Assembly: GCF_026537325.1 (NCBI RefSeq)
Contig: NZ_JAFNMJ010000002.1
Location: 310,001 to 374,000 of the forward strand
Source: Bifidobacterium sp. B4142
GTDB lineage: Bacteria > Actinomycetota > Actinomycetes > Actinomycetales > Bifidobacteriaceae
Length of the DNA: 64,000 bases
Direction of reading: 5' to 3'
The notes under the pieces were generated by a model. That model was not told the DNA's origin, did not search any database, and saw only the letters and a program-made list of their open reading frames with translations. The translations under genes were made by a program, and so were the position numbers. Shown piece by piece: positions 47,140-56,483 of this stretch (position 1 is its first letter; every line of letters starts with the position of its first letter).

Positions 47140-47145
47140 TAGAAT
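47140..47145 (+). promoter_or_regulatory. Possible -10 element of a leaderless nadE promoter
   Basis: TAGAAT lies seven bases before the ATG at 47153, the spacing expected if transcription starts at that codon. No convincing -35 is seen and no Shine-Dalgarno precedes either candidate start. Confidence 0.35.
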
Positions 47146-47152
47146 CATGGAT

Positions 47153-48826
47153 ATGGGCATACAAGAGGAACAGCCGCGGCGGGATGGCGATCTGCTGGTG
47201 GCTCTGGCTCAGATCGACACCTGTGTGGGCGATCTTGACGGCAACGCTGACATTATTATGGACTACTCCCGAAAGGCGGCTGGGCAGGGGGCGACCCTGG
47301 TGGTCTTTCCCGAGATGAGCCTGACCGGTTACCCGATCGAGGACCTGGCATTCCGCGCCAGCTTCCGTCGGGCCGCCTGGTCTCGGGCCGATCGTCTGGC
47401 CAGGCAGCTGGAGGAGCAGGGTCTGGGCAATCTGTATGTGATTGTGGGGACCGTGGGCACCGATACGGATCAGGACCGGCCCCGCAACCGGCTGGTGGTC
47501 CTGCACCAGGGTCGGGTCGAGGCCGGCTACGACAAGCACTTCCTGCCCAACTACGGGGTCTTTGACGAGTACAGGATTTTCACCCCGGGGGATAGGACCG
47601 TGGTCCTGGAGGTGCAAGGGCACCGGATAGGGTTGGCCATCTGCGAGGACATCTGGCAGGAGGGCGATCCCATCAGCGACTTGGCTGGACGGGACATCGA
47701 CCTCTTGGTGACCATCAATGGCTCACCCTTCGAGGAGGGCAAGGGGCATGTCCGCTACGAGCTGGCGACTCGCCGGGCCAAACAGGTCGGCGCGCCTTTG
47801 CTCTACCTGAACCAGGTAGGCGGGCAGGACGATCTGGTCTTTGACGGCGGCAGTTTCGTGGTGGATCAGGATGGCACCCTGCTGGAGCGCTCGCCCAGAT
47901 TCGTTCAGGATCTGTCCATCTGGACCCTGCCTGCATCAGGGGAGCGCCCCCTGCCCAGCAAGTCCTGCATGGCCGAAGAGATGCCTGGGGACGAGGAGGT
48001 CTATCGGGCCTGTGTGCTGGGTCTAAAAGATTATATGGCCAAGAATCACTTCACGGGTGTCTGCCTGGGTCTGTCGGGCGGGATCGACTCGGCCCTGGTG
48101 GCCACCATAGCCGCCGATGCCTGTGGAGGGGAGCATGTGCGCGGCATCTCCATGCCTAGCCGTTACTCCTCGGAAGGCTCTCGGGATGATGCCGCCGACC
48201 TGGCCCAGCGTCTGGGTGTGCGTTACGTGGTTCAAGCTATAGGCCCGGAATTCGATGCCTTCCAAGGGCAGTTGCACCTGGAAGGTGTTGCTGAAGAGAA
48301 CCTCCAGGCCCGGATACGCGGCGTCATCGTCATGGCTTACGCCAATGCCGAGGGGCTTCTGGCCCTAGCCACGGGCAACAAATCCGAGCTGGCCTGCGGT
48401 TACTCAACTATCTATGGCGATGCAGTCGGCGGCTATGCGCCCATCAAGGATCTGCTCAAGACCCGGGTCTGGCAGCTGGCCTGCTGGCGTAACGCCCAGG
48501 CTCAGGCAAGGGGCGAACGTGAGCCCATCCCGGTCAATTCCATCGTCAAGCCGCCTTCGGCCGAGCTGCGACAAGGGCAGAAGGACTCTGATTCCCTGCC
48601 TGACTACAGCCTGCTCGATAAGGTCCTTGAGGCATACATCGAGCATGCCCACGGTCGGGCTGATCTTCTGGCCGATGGTTTCGATCCTGACACGGTCGAC
48701 ACGGTCATGCGGCTGGTGGATCGAGCCGAGTGGAAGCGGCGCCAGTATCCGCTGGGACCCAAGGTCACCTCCCTGGCCTTCGGTCGTGATCGTCGGCTAC
48801 CCGTCACCAACGCCTTCAGGGAGTGA
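47153..48826 (+). CDS. nadE: Glutamine-dependent NAD+ synthetase
   Basis: About 557 residues, with an N-terminal nitrilase-type glutaminase and a C-terminal synthetase, performing the last step of NAD biosynthesis (deamido-NAD to NAD). The glutaminase triad is visible as Glu in VVFPEMSLTGYP, Lys in YDKHFLPNYGVFDE and Cys in GLAICEDIWQ. The synthetase has the PP-loop GLSGGIDSALVA and ATGNKSELACGYSTIYGD. The start is either ATG 47147 or 47153; the latter fits a leaderless transcript. Shorter than the about 680-residue mycobacterial type and close to the type of many bacteria. Confidence 0.94.
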   Translation: MGIQEEQPRRDGDLLVALAQIDTCVGDLDGNADIIMDYSRKAAGQGATLVVFPEMSLTGYPIEDLAFRASFRRAAWSRADRLARQLEEQGLGNLYVIVGTVGTDTDQDRPRNRLVVLHQGRVEAGYDKHFLPNYGVFDEYRIFTPGDRTVVLEVQGHRIGLAICEDIWQEGDPISDLAGRDIDLLVTINGSPFEEGKGHVRYELATRRAKQVGAPLLYLNQVGGQDDLVFDGGSFVVDQDGTLLERSPRFVQDLSIWTLPASGERPLPSKSCMAEEMPGDEEVYRACVLGLKDYMAKNHFTGVCLGLSGGIDSALVATIAADACGGEHVRGISMPSRYSSEGSRDDAADLAQRLGVRYVVQAIGPEFDAFQGQLHLEGVAEENLQARIRGVIVMAYANAEGLLALATGNKSELACGYSTIYGDAVGGYAPIKDLLKTRVWQLACWRNAQAQARGEREPIPVNSIVKPPSAELRQGQKDSDSLPDYSLLDKVLEAYIEHAHGRADLLADGFDPDTVDTVMRLVDRAEWKRRQYPLGPKVTSLAFGRDRRLPVTNAFRE

Positions 48827-48831
48827 TCGCC

Positions 48832-49068
48832 ATGGGTTCCGAACAGGAGAGGACGGCCTGGTACTTCAACACCGTCACCGGCATACCCGAGCAGGGCAAG
48901 CTGTCTCCCCAGGACAGGCGGATGGGCCCTTACAGCAGCAGGCAGGAGGCTCTCGATGCCTGGAAGATCGCCAAGCGCCGGAACAAGGAATGGGATGAGG
49001 AGGACCGTCGTTGGCGGCAGGCCTGGGAGGGAGAACCTGAGCAGGGACAGTCATCAGCTGACAGATGA
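48832..49068 (+). CDS. Small conserved hypothetical protein (SPOR-like, actinobacterial)
   Basis: 78-residue very hydrophilic protein: WYFNTVTGIPEQG, then DRRMGPYSSRQEALDAWKIAKRRNKEWDEED. The MGPYxxRxEA(x)nNxxWDxED pattern resembles short actinobacterial proteins annotated as SPOR-domain-like; no function is established. ATG 48832 has AGGGAG eight bases upstream, within the end of nadE; GTG at 48823 overlaps the nadE stop. Co-transcription with nadE is likely. Confidence 0.7.
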   Translation: MGSEQERTAWYFNTVTGIPEQGKLSPQDRRMGPYSSRQEALDAWKIAKRRNKEWDEEDRRWRQAWEGEPEQGQSSADR

Positions 49069-49199
49069 AGCTCCTGCTGGATCGGCAGCCTGCCTTGGCG
49101 ACCAGTTGGCTGTGCAATCTGAACGGATGGGGACTCAAGCCGTGTGCCGGGCGAGTTTGCTAGATGTGGGCGTGGCGGCCATTGCGAGTCCGCCCTCAG

Positions 49200-49215
49200 T
49201 GTGATATAGCTCACG
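49200..49215. promoter_or_regulatory. CRP/FNR- or Rex-type inverted repeat upstream of pflB
   Basis: TGTGA-TATAGC-TCACG matches the TGTGA-N6-TCACA consensus at nine of ten positions. Both CRP/GlxR-family regulators and the NADH sensor Rex use this geometry. It lies 33 bases upstream of a TATACT -10-like hexamer (49249-49254). Confidence 0.55.
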
Positions 49216-49248
49216 TCGCGATTCGGTTTCCCCTGGTATTGCGCCCCC

Positions 49249-49254
49249 TATACT
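49249..49254 (+). promoter_or_regulatory. Probable -10 of the pflB promoter
   Basis: TATACT lies about 57 bases before the pflB ATG. No good -35 hexamer sits 16-18 bases upstream, which suggests dependence on an activator or another factor. Confidence 0.45.
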
Positions 49255-49310
49255 TGAAAGTGACAGTGGTGTGAGGAAGCGCCATTGACCATATCAACAA
49301 GGAGTTGACT

Positions 49311-51686
49311 ATGACAGCAGTTGAGACCAACACCGTCTCTCCCGTAGAGCTGCAAGCCAAGGCTTGGAAGGGCTTCAAGGGCGAGGACTGGAAGAAAGAC
49401 ATCGACGTTCGCGACTTCATTCAAAAGAACTACACGCCGTACACCGGTGACGAATCCTTCCTGGCACCGGCCACGGAGAAGACCAAGTTCCTGTGGAATT
49501 ACCTGGACGATAACTTCCTTGCCGTGGAGCGCAAGCAGCGCGTCTACGACGTGGACACCCACACTCCGGCGGGCATTGACGCCTTCCCGGCCGGATACAT
49601 CGACGGCAAGCCTGCCGGCGAGACTCAAGACGACGTGATTGTCGGCATGCAGACCGACGTTCCCTGCAAGCGTGCGATGATGCCCTACGGCGGCTGGCGC
49701 ATGGTTGAGCAGGCCCTCAAGGAGGCCGGCAAGGAGCCCGACCCCGAGGTCAAGAAGATCTTCACCCGGTATCGCAAGACCCACAACGATGGCGTCTTCG
49801 ACGTCTACACCAAGAGGATCAAGCTGGCCCGCCACAACAAGATTCTGACCGGTCTGCCCGATGCTTACGGCCGCGGCCGTATCATTGGCGACTACCGTCG
49901 TGTGGCCCTCTACGGCATTGACGAGCTGATTGCCCGCAAGAAGGCCGACAAGGATTCGATTCCTTACCGCAACGACTTCACCGAGGAAGAGATCGAGCAC
50001 TGGATCCGCTTCCGCGAGGAGCACGCAGAGCAGATCAAGGCTCTGAAGCAGCTGCTGACCCTGGGCAAGGAGTACGGCCTGGATCTGAGCCGTCCTGCCA
50101 TGAACGCCAAGGAAGCTGTCCAGTGGACCTACATGGCCTACCTGGCCTCGGTCAAGAGCCAGGACGGCGCCGCCATGTCCATCGGCCGTCTGTCCGCCTT
50201 CTTCGACGTCTACTTTGAGCGTGATCTGGCTGCTGGTCTGATCGACGAGACCGATGCCCAGGAGATCATCGACAACATCGTGATGAAGCTGCGCATCGTG
50301 CGCTTCCTGCGGACCAAGGACTACGACAACATCTTCTCCGGCGACCCCTACTGGGCCACCTGGTCCGACGCTGGCTTCGGCGACGACGGCAGGCCCATGG
50401 TCACCAAGACCTCCTTCCGTCTGCTGGCCACCCTGACCCTGGAGCACCTTGGACCCGGCCCTGAGCCCAACATCACCATCTTCTGGGATCCGAAGCTGCC
50501 CGAGGGCTACAAGCGCTTCTGCGCCCGTATCTCCATCGACACCTCCGCCATCCAGTACGAGTCCGACAAGGACATTCGTGCCCACTGGGGCGATGACGCT
50601 GCCATCGCCTGCTGCGTGTCTCCTATGAGGGTCGGCAAGCAGATGCAGTTCTTCGGCGCTCGTGTCAACTCCGCCAAGGCTCTGCTCTATGCCATGAACG
50701 GCGGCCGTGACGAGATGACCGGCATGCAGGTCATCGACAAGGACGTAATCAAGCCTGTCACCCCCAAGGAAGACGGATCTCTGGACTTCCAGGAGGTCAA
50801 GGACAACTACGAGAAGGCCCTGGAGTGGCTGAGCGAGACCTACGTCGAGGCCCTGAACATCATCCACTACATGCACGATAAGTACGACTACGAGTCCATT
50901 GAGATGGCCCTGCACGACAAGGAGGTCTACCGCACCCTGGGTTGCGGCATGTCCGGCCTGTCCATCGCTGCTGACTCCCTGTCGGCTATCAAGTACGCCA
51001 AGGTCTACCCGATCTACAACAAGGATGCCAAGGGCACTCCTGAGTATGTCGAGGGCGCTGACGACGACCTGATCGTCAACTACAAGACTGTTGGCGAGTT
51101 CCCGATCTACGGCAACGATGATGATCGCGCCGACGACCTGGCCAAGTGGACTGTGTCCACCGTTATGGGCCAGATCAAGCGCCTGCCCGTCTACCGTGGC
51201 GCTGTGCCGACCCAGTCCATCCTGACCATCACCTCCAACGTGGAGTATGGCAAGAACACCGGGTCCTTCCCCTCCGGCCACAAGAAGGGCACCCCGTATG
51301 CTCCCGGCGCCAACCCCGAGAACGGCATGGATTCGCACGGCATGCTGCCCTCCATGTTCTCCGTTGGCAAGATCGACTACGACGACGCCCTGGACGGCAT
51401 CTCGCTGACCAACACGATCACCCCTGACGGCCTGGGCCGCGACGAGGATGAGCGCATCAACAACCTGGTGGGCATCCTGGACGCCGGCAACGGCCACGGG
51501 CTCTACCACGCCAACATCAACGTCCTGCGCAAGGAGCAGCTGGAGGATGCCGTCGAGCACCCCGAGAAGTACCCGCACCTGACTGTGCGCGTCTCGGGCT
51601 ATGCCGTCAACTTCGTCAAGCTGACCCGCGAGCAGCAGCTCGACGTGATCTCCCGCACCTTCCACCAGGGCGCGGTGACCGACTGA
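49311..51686 (+). CDS. pflB: Formate C-acetyltransferase (pyruvate formate-lyase)
   Basis: 791-residue glycyl radical enzyme converting pyruvate and CoA to acetyl-CoA and formate under anaerobiosis, the route by which bifidobacteria make formate, extra ATP and ethanol precursors. The active-site pair Cys434-Cys435 is in [12 protein letters not shown], and the radical Gly763 is in [10 protein letters not shown] near the C-terminus. Length is about 30 residues more than the E. coli enzyme. ATG 49311 has AAGGAG six bases upstream. Its activase gene pflA follows, separated by a terminator. Confidence 0.97.
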   Translation: MTAVETNTVSPVELQAKAWKGFKGEDWKKDIDVRDFIQKNYTPYTGDESFLAPATEKTKFLWNYLDDNFLAVERKQRVYDVDTHTPAGIDAFPAGYIDGKPAGETQDDVIVGMQTDVPCKRAMMPYGGWRMVEQALKEAGKEPDPEVKKIFTRYRKTHNDGVFDVYTKRIKLARHNKILTGLPDAYGRGRIIGDYRRVALYGIDELIARKKADKDSIPYRNDFTEEEIEHWIRFREEHAEQIKALKQLLTLGKEYGLDLSRPAMNAKEAVQWTYMAYLASVKSQDGAAMSIGRLSAFFDVYFERDLAAGLIDETDAQEIIDNIVMKLRIVRFLRTKDYDNIFSGDPYWATWSDAGFGDDGRPMVTKTSFRLLATLTLEHLGPGPEPNITIFWDPKLPEGYKRFCARISIDTSAIQYESDKDIRAHWGDDAAIACCVSPMRVGKQMQFFGARVNSAKALLYAMNGGRDEMTGMQVIDKDVIKPVTPKEDGSLDFQEVKDNYEKALEWLSETYVEALNIIHYMHDKYDYESIEMALHDKEVYRTLGCGMSGLSIAADSLSAIKYAKVYPIYNKDAKGTPEYVEGADDDLIVNYKTVGEFPIYGNDDDRADDLAKWTVSTVMGQIKRLPVYRGAVPTQSILTITSNVEYGKNTGSFPSGHKKGTPYAPGANPENGMDSHGMLPSMFSVGKIDYDDALDGISLTNTITPDGLGRDEDERINNLVGILDAGNGHGLYHANINVLRKEQLEDAVEHPEKYPHLTVRVSGYAVNFVKLTREQQLDVISRTFHQGAVTD

Positions 51687-51730
51687 TCGCACTTGTGCGA
51701 TAGTCAACCGTTGATGAGACGGTGAATCAT

Positions 51731-51772
51731 GGGGCGGGGCGCACCAAGGCCCCGCCCCCTTTTCGTCTTTTT
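51731..51772 (+). terminator. Rho-independent terminator between pflB and pflA
   Basis: A perfect 10-bp stem GGGGCGGGGC (51731-51740) / GCCCCGCCCC (51749-51758) has an eight-base loop and is followed by CTTTTCGTCTTTTTC. It lies immediately before the pflA Shine-Dalgarno, so pflA is expressed by read-through or from its own weak promoter. Confidence 0.85.
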
Positions 51773-51784
51773 CAGGAGGATCCG

Positions 51785-52666
51785 ATGACGGAGACCACCA
51801 CCTTCCGTACCACACAGCCGCACATGCTGAAGGAATCCAAGGTCTACCAGAGCCAGACCCTGATGGGCGGCCTTTCGGGGTTCGAATCGCCCATAGGGCT
51901 GGATCGCCACGACCGAATGAATGCCCTGCGCACGGGTGACATTGGTTTTGTTCACTCCTGGGACATCAACACCTCAGTGGACGGGCCGGGCACAAGGATG
52001 ACCGTCTTCATGAGCGGATGCCCCCTGCGTTGCCAGTACTGCCAGAATCCGGACACTTGGAAGATGCGGGATGGCCAGCCCGTATACCTGCAGGCCATGA
52101 TCGATAAGGTGGCCCGCTACCAGGATCTTTTCAAGAGCACGGGCGGAGGAATCACCTTCAGTGGCGGCGAATCCATGATGCAGGCCGCTTTCGTTTCAAG
52201 GGTCTTCAGAGCCGCCAAGGAAATGGGCGTCCACACCTGCCTGGACACCTCGGGCTTTCTCAACCGCAACTACACCGATGCCATGATTGACGACATCGAC
52301 CTGTGCCTGCTGGATGTCAAATCCGGCGATGAGGCCACCTACAAGAAAGTGACCGGCGGCACGCTGGCCCCTACGATCGAATTCGGCAAGCGCTTGGCTG
52401 CTCGTGGCAGCAAGATCTGGGTTCGCTTCGTTTTGGTGCCGGGGCTGACCGACTCAGAGGAGAACGTCGAGAATGTTGCGCGGGTATGTGAACAGTTCAA
52501 GGATGCGATTGAGCACATTGATGTGCTTCCCTTCCATCAGCTTGGACGGCCCAAGTGGCACGAGTTGCGCATTCCCTACCCGCTCGAGGATGCCAAAGGT
52601 CCCTCTGCGGCTCTGAAGGATCGGGCCAAGAAGCAGCTGGAGGCCCACGGCTTCGTGGTCTACTGA
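51785..52666 (+). CDS. pflA: Pyruvate formate-lyase activating enzyme (radical SAM)
   Basis: 293-residue radical SAM activase that installs the glycyl radical on PflB using a [4Fe-4S] cluster and S-adenosylmethionine. The cluster ligands Cys79, Cys83 and Cys86 form CPLRCQYC; GGITFSGGESMMQ and TCLDTSGF follow. An N-terminal extension of about 50 residues precedes the core. AGGAGG lies six bases upstream of ATG 51785. Confidence 0.96.
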   Translation: MTETTTFRTTQPHMLKESKVYQSQTLMGGLSGFESPIGLDRHDRMNALRTGDIGFVHSWDINTSVDGPGTRMTVFMSGCPLRCQYCQNPDTWKMRDGQPVYLQAMIDKVARYQDLFKSTGGGITFSGGESMMQAAFVSRVFRAAKEMGVHTCLDTSGFLNRNYTDAMIDDIDLCLLDVKSGDEATYKKVTGGTLAPTIEFGKRLAARGSKIWVRFVLVPGLTDSEENVENVARVCEQFKDAIEHIDVLPFHQLGRPKWHELRIPYPLEDAKGPSAALKDRAKKQLEAHGFVVY

Positions 52667-52704
52667 GCCTCGGGACCCAGTAAGAACCAGAATAATTGCT
52701 TGTG

Positions 52705-52750
52705 ACTCCCCATGGCAGATGTCGTGGGGAGTTTTGTTTGCCTGGGTGAA
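52705..52750 (+). terminator. Rho-independent terminator after pflA
   Basis: Perfect 7-bp arms ACTCCCC (52705-52711) and GGGGAGT (52736-52742) with a T-rich tail TTTGTTTG. Confidence 0.8.
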
Positions 52751-52769
52751 GGCCCGCCGGCCAATCAGC

Positions 52770-52849
52770 GAATGTCAGACTCACTGAATGTCCGGCACGA
52801 TGAATGGCTGGCGCGATGAATAGCCGGTTTGGGGAATGGCCGACCCTGT
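52770..52849. repeat. Five tandem degenerate 16-bp repeats
   Basis: Five units start at 52770, 52786, 52802, 52818 and 52834, an exact period of 16 bases. Each opens with GAATG(T/G)C(C/T)GG or a one- to two-base variant (GAATGTCAG, GAATGTCCGG, GAATGGCTGG, GAATAGCCGG, GAATGGCCGA), while the rest of the unit is poorly conserved. No homologous copies were noticed elsewhere in the window. Confidence 0.7.
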
Positions 52850-52935
52850 AAATCGATAAATTGTCGACCAGGTCTGCTCAGTAAATGATTATCGGTGGGT
52901 TGAGGCCATGGACTACGCTTTCAGGCGTGTGTTTT

Positions 52936-52953
52936 CCGGGCCGATCGGCCCGG
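52936..52953. repeat. 18-bp perfect palindrome upstream of the RNase D gene
   Basis: CCGGGCCGATCGGCCCGG is perfectly self-complementary and ends 41 bases before the GTG start codon. No U tract follows on either strand, so it is unlikely to be a standard terminator; an operator or a protein-binding site is possible. Confidence 0.5.
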
Positions 52954-52994
52954 TGGCGTGATGGAAGACAAACTACAAAAGAGGTTGAGCGCAG

Positions 52995-54281
52995 GTGACT
53001 ACGGAACCTAAGACGCAGCTGCTTTCAGAGCCCGCCCAGGGTGTACCGTCGCTCATCGACGATATGGACGGATACCACCGGGCCTGTCGGTTGCTGTCTC
53101 AGGGGAGCGGTGCACTGGCCGCGGATGCTGAACGGGCCTCGGGCTTCCGCTATGGCCACGACGACTACCTGGTCCAGTTCAAGCGCCAGGGGGCGGGGAT
53201 ATTCCTGCTGGACCCACCAGCTTTGATGCAGGCGGGCTGCGACTGGTCGGAATTCAATAAGGCTGTCGATGGGGCCCAGTGGATCATTCATGACTCCCCT
53301 CAGGATCTGCCTGGTTTCTATGCATTGTGCATGAGGCCCTCATCGCTCTTCGACACCGAGCTGGCGGCCAGGATGCTCAACCTGGGTCATTACGGCCTGT
53401 CTGCAGTGACTGCGCACTATCTGGGACTGACGCTGGCCAAGGAGCACTCTGCCGCTGACTGGTCCTACCGCCCTCTGCCCCGTGATTGGCGTAATTACGC
53501 CGCCTTGGATGTGGAGCTGCTGGATCAGGTGCGAACGCGAGAGCTGGAGGACCTGCGTCGTCACGGCAAGGACGAGTGGGCCAGGCAGGAATTCGCCTGG
53601 CTGCTGGAGCAGGGCAAAATCCCCAAGCCGGAGCCTGAGCAGCCCTGGCGGCATATCTCGCATATCAACTCCCTGCACAATGACCGCCGAGGACTGGCTG
53701 TGGCCCGTTCCCTGTGGACCACCCGAGACCAGCTGGCCAGACGTAACGACATAGCACCGACACTCCTCCTGCCTGACAAGGCCATCATCGAGGCAGGCAG
53801 GCTCAAGCCACGCAACAACGCCCAGTTCCGAGCCATACGATCCTTGAACGAGCGGGTCAGAATCCATACCGGCGGCGAGCAGGACCGCATGTTCGAGCGC
53901 TATGCACCCATCCAGCGCCGGGTCAGGCCCTCGGTCTGGAAGCAGGCCATTCTGGATGCCTTGCATCTGCCCACCGAGGAACTGCCGGTGCCTCCCAAGC
54001 CACGGGTGGAGGAGACCAACGCTCCCAAGTCCATGCAAGTCTGGCGGCACCGCCACCCGGATCGGTTTACCAGGCTGGAGGCGGCGCGCAAGGCGGTGAC
54101 TGCAGTGGGACGCCAGACCAACACCCCCGACGATATTCTGATCAAACCCCGCTACCTGCGCAACCTCTGCTGGACCGATCAACCGGAGAAGCGTGATGTA
54201 GCCGACTTCCTGCGTCAGGAGGGTGCCCGTCCCTGGCAGGTTTCGCTCCTGTCAGAGTCCCTGACTCGCGCTATTATGTAA
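52995..54281 (+). CDS. rnd: RNase D-type 3'-5' exonuclease with HRDC domain
   Basis: 428-residue exonuclease of the DEDDy superfamily, probably acting on tRNA and other RNA 3' ends. The acidic motifs are visible as AADAERASGFRY (motif I, D-x-E), IIHDSPQDL (II) and NYAALDVELL (III, Y-x3-D). The DAERASGYRY-like motif I is the usual actinobacterial form. A helical HRDC domain (NSLHNDRRGLAVARSLWTTRDQLARRNDIAPTLLL, about 225-290) and a long basic C-terminus follow. GTG start, with AGAGG about ten bases upstream. Substrate specificity is inferred from the family. Confidence 0.87.
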   Translation: MTTEPKTQLLSEPAQGVPSLIDDMDGYHRACRLLSQGSGALAADAERASGFRYGHDDYLVQFKRQGAGIFLLDPPALMQAGCDWSEFNKAVDGAQWIIHDSPQDLPGFYALCMRPSSLFDTELAARMLNLGHYGLSAVTAHYLGLTLAKEHSAADWSYRPLPRDWRNYAALDVELLDQVRTRELEDLRRHGKDEWARQEFAWLLEQGKIPKPEPEQPWRHISHINSLHNDRRGLAVARSLWTTRDQLARRNDIAPTLLLPDKAIIEAGRLKPRNNAQFRAIRSLNERVRIHTGGEQDRMFERYAPIQRRVRPSVWKQAILDALHLPTEELPVPPKPRVEETNAPKSMQVWRHRHPDRFTRLEAARKAVTAVGRQTNTPDDILIKPRYLRNLCWTDQPEKRDVADFLRQEGARPWQVSLLSESLTRAIM

Positions 54282-54330
54282 CGGTTGCCTTACTGGCAGA
54301 TCAAACGGTTTGGATGAATTGGAGCGCAGC

Positions 54331-55707
54331 GTGAAAATCAGCGTCAGAAACCTCGAGCCCACCAAGGTCAGGCTCACCATCACCGTCGATCCCGATGAGC
54401 TGAACCCCTACCTGGATCAGGCCCGTAAGGAGATCGGCAAGCAGGTGACCATCCCAGGCTTCCGCAAGGGGCATGTACCCGGACCCATCATCGATCAGCG
54501 CGTGGGCTTTGCCAGCGTGGCGGGCGAGGCCGTCAACGCCGGCGTGCCCGAGCTCTACTCCAATGCCCTGGAGGAGAAGCAGCTGCACGCCATGGCGCAA
54601 CCGCAGATCGACGTCAAGGACATCCCCTCCTCCGCCAAGGACGACACCAAGCTCAAGTTCACCGCCGAGGTGGAGATTCGTCCCAAGTTCGAGCTGCCCG
54701 ACATCGAGGGCATGGAGATCGAGGTTCCCAAGCCCGCCGTCACCGACGAGGACGTGGACAAGCGCCTGGACAATCTGCGTCAGCGTTTCGGCACCCTGGT
54801 CAGTGTGGATCGTCCCGCTTCCAAGGGCGATTACGCCAACATCGACCTGGATGCCGTCATCGACGGCGAGTCCGTGGACTCCCAGCAGGGGGTCAGCTAC
54901 GAGTTGGGCTCCAACACCATGCTGGATGGCCTAGATGAGGCCCTGGACGGGCTGTCCGCCGGGGAAGAGACCACCTTCGAGGGCACTCTGGAGGCCGGTG
55001 AGCACCAAGGCGAGAAGGCCCAGATCAAGGTCAAGGTCAACTCGGTCAAGGCTGAGGAGCTGCCCGACCTGGACGACGAGTTCGCCAAGGAGGCCTCGGA
55101 GTTCGAGACCCTGAAGGAGCTGCGCGAGGACGTGCGCAAGCAGTGCCAGGTGGATGCCGAGGGTCGGCAGGCCACTGACGCCCGCGACGCTTTCATTGCC
55201 AAGCTCCAGGACGGCCTGGACATCCCGGTGCCCAAGGGCATCAAGCAGTCCATGGTAACTGATCAGCTCAAGAACACCGGTAAGGATCCCGACAAGGCCA
55301 GCAAGGACGAGAAGGCCGAGGCCGAGAAGAGTGTGGAGAAGGAGTTGCGCGACCAGATGACCCTGGACGCTCTGGCTGAGAAGCTGGGTATCACGGTCAG
55401 CCAGGCCGACGTGACCAACTTCCTGGCCTCCATAGCCCAGCAGTATGGTATGGATCCCAGCGCCTTCATCAACGGCATCGTCCGCAACGGACAGCTGGGT
55501 TCTGCTGTGCAGGAGGTCGGCCGCTCCAAGGGCATGCTGGCCGGCATGCGGGCCGTCACCTTCAAGGATCCCGATGGCCAAGAGGTGGACCTGAGCCGCT
55601 TCCTGGGCGAGGATGAGCCCGAGGCCCATGAGGAGCAGGACGAGAGCGTCCAGGCTGCCTCCGCCGCAGCTGAAGTGGCTGACCAGCTCTCCCAGGATCA
55701 GGAGTAG
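54331..55707 (+). CDS. tig: Trigger factor
   Basis: 458-residue ribosome-associated chaperone. The N-terminal ribosome-binding domain carries the signature [13 protein letters not shown] (about 43-55), the FKBP-like isomerase domain follows (about 155-245), and a long helical C-terminal domain ends in an acidic, Glu/Gln/Ala-rich tail of about 40 residues. GTG at 54331 is chosen for GGAG at seven bases; a TTG at 54310 is upstream in frame. It starts the tig-clpP1-clpP2-clpX neighbourhood. Confidence 0.94.
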   Translation: MKISVRNLEPTKVRLTITVDPDELNPYLDQARKEIGKQVTIPGFRKGHVPGPIIDQRVGFASVAGEAVNAGVPELYSNALEEKQLHAMAQPQIDVKDIPSSAKDDTKLKFTAEVEIRPKFELPDIEGMEIEVPKPAVTDEDVDKRLDNLRQRFGTLVSVDRPASKGDYANIDLDAVIDGESVDSQQGVSYELGSNTMLDGLDEALDGLSAGEETTFEGTLEAGEHQGEKAQIKVKVNSVKAEELPDLDDEFAKEASEFETLKELREDVRKQCQVDAEGRQATDARDAFIAKLQDGLDIPVPKGIKQSMVTDQLKNTGKDPDKASKDEKAEAEKSVEKELRDQMTLDALAEKLGITVSQADVTNFLASIAQQYGMDPSAFINGIVRNGQLGSAVQEVGRSKGMLAGMRAVTFKDPDGQEVDLSRFLGEDEPEAHEEQDESVQAASAAAEVADQLSQDQE

Positions 55708-55722
55708 CTTACAAAGTAGCGA

Positions 55723-55766
55723 ACAGGGCCGCACCCAGTGGCGAAACAGCCTGGGTGCGGCCCTGT
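55723..55766 (+). terminator. Hairpin terminator between tig and clpP1
   Basis: A perfect 15-bp stem ACAGGGCCGCACCCA (55723-55737) / TGGGTGCGGCCCTGT (55752-55766) with a 14-base loop, 15 bases after the tig stop codon. No U tract follows, so read-through into clpP1 is possible. Confidence 0.65.
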
Positions 55767-55856
55767 CGTAGCGGTTGCGCAAAGAGCGGAAAGGCTGTGG
55801 CTGCGTCGATTGCGGGGGCTACTCTCAATACAGATACGTTTATCGAAGGAGACAGG

Positions 55857-56474
55857 GTGAACAACTCATTGGCAACCAGTCCCGTGATGGAGGAGGGGGA
55901 GGCCCCTGCGCCGACCGATCCCATCTTCAACCGACTGCTCAAGGACAGGATCATCTGGCTGGGGGACGAGGTCAAGGACGCCAACGCCAACGTCATCTGC
56001 GCACAGATGCTGATGCTGGCGGCCGAGGATCCAAAGAAGGATATCTGGCTCTATATCAACTCGCCTGGCGGCTCCATTACGGCCGGCATGGCCATCTACG
56101 ACACCATGCAGCTGATCGAGCCTGACGTGGCCACGGTTGCGGTTGGCATGGCGGCCTCCATGGGCCAGTTCCTGCTTTCCAGCGGGGCCAAGGGCAAGCG
56201 CTTCGTCACCTCTCATGCGCGGGTGCTTATGCATCAGCCCTCGGGCGGCGTCGGAGGCACGGCCACTGATGTCAGGATCAACGCCGAGCTGATCATGGAC
56301 ATGAAGCGCACGCTCTCCCAGCTGACGGCCGAGCAGACCGGCCACACCCTGGAAGAGATCTACCGGGACAACGAATACGATCACTGGTTCACGGCCCAGC
56401 AGGCCCTGGAGTACGGCTTCGTCGACCGGATCGTGACCACCCACGGCACTATGACCGCGGATCAAGGGAAGTGA
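55857..56474 (+). CDS. clpP1: ATP-dependent Clp protease proteolytic subunit ClpP1
   Basis: 205-residue serine peptidase subunit. Catalytic triad: Ser101 in GMAASMGQF, His126 in [10 protein letters not shown] and Asp175 in RDNEYDHWF. The GTG start at 55857 is preferred because AAGGAG lies five bases upstream; the frame is open another 34 codons. The protein would assemble with ClpP2 into a mixed barrel docked by ClpX or ClpC, as known for actinobacterial ClpP1P2. The next gene starts nine bases after the stop. Confidence 0.95.
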   Translation: MNNSLATSPVMEEGEAPAPTDPIFNRLLKDRIIWLGDEVKDANANVICAQMLMLAAEDPKKDIWLYINSPGGSITAGMAIYDTMQLIEPDVATVAVGMAASMGQFLLSSGAKGKRFVTSHARVLMHQPSGGVGGTATDVRINAELIMDMKRTLSQLTAEQTGHTLEEIYRDNEYDHWFTAQQALEYGFVDRIVTTHGTMTADQGK

Positions 56475-56483
56475 GCACTCCAC

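Larger units (their letters stand above)
52667..52994. other. Non-coding gap between pflA and the RNase D gene
   Basis: 328 bases with no credible gene. From left to right: the pflA terminator (52705-52750), five degenerate 16-bp repeats (52770-52849), an unassigned A/T-richer stretch, an 18-base perfect palindrome (52936-52953), and the leader of the RNase D gene. No clear promoter was found. Confidence 0.55.

Noticed and set aside
49248-51815. 855-codon minus-strand frame opposite pflB
   Set aside because: Mirror of the strongly codon-biased pflB gene; Leu/Val/Asp/His-rich antisense composition without domains.
52770-52849. CRISPR-like array
   Set aside because: Units are 16 bp with a drifting half and no unique spacers of about 30 bp, and no cas gene is near; it is a degenerate tandem repeat.
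52936-52953. Intrinsic terminator
   Set aside because: There is no loop and no T tract on either strand, and it is only 41 bases upstream of a start codon.
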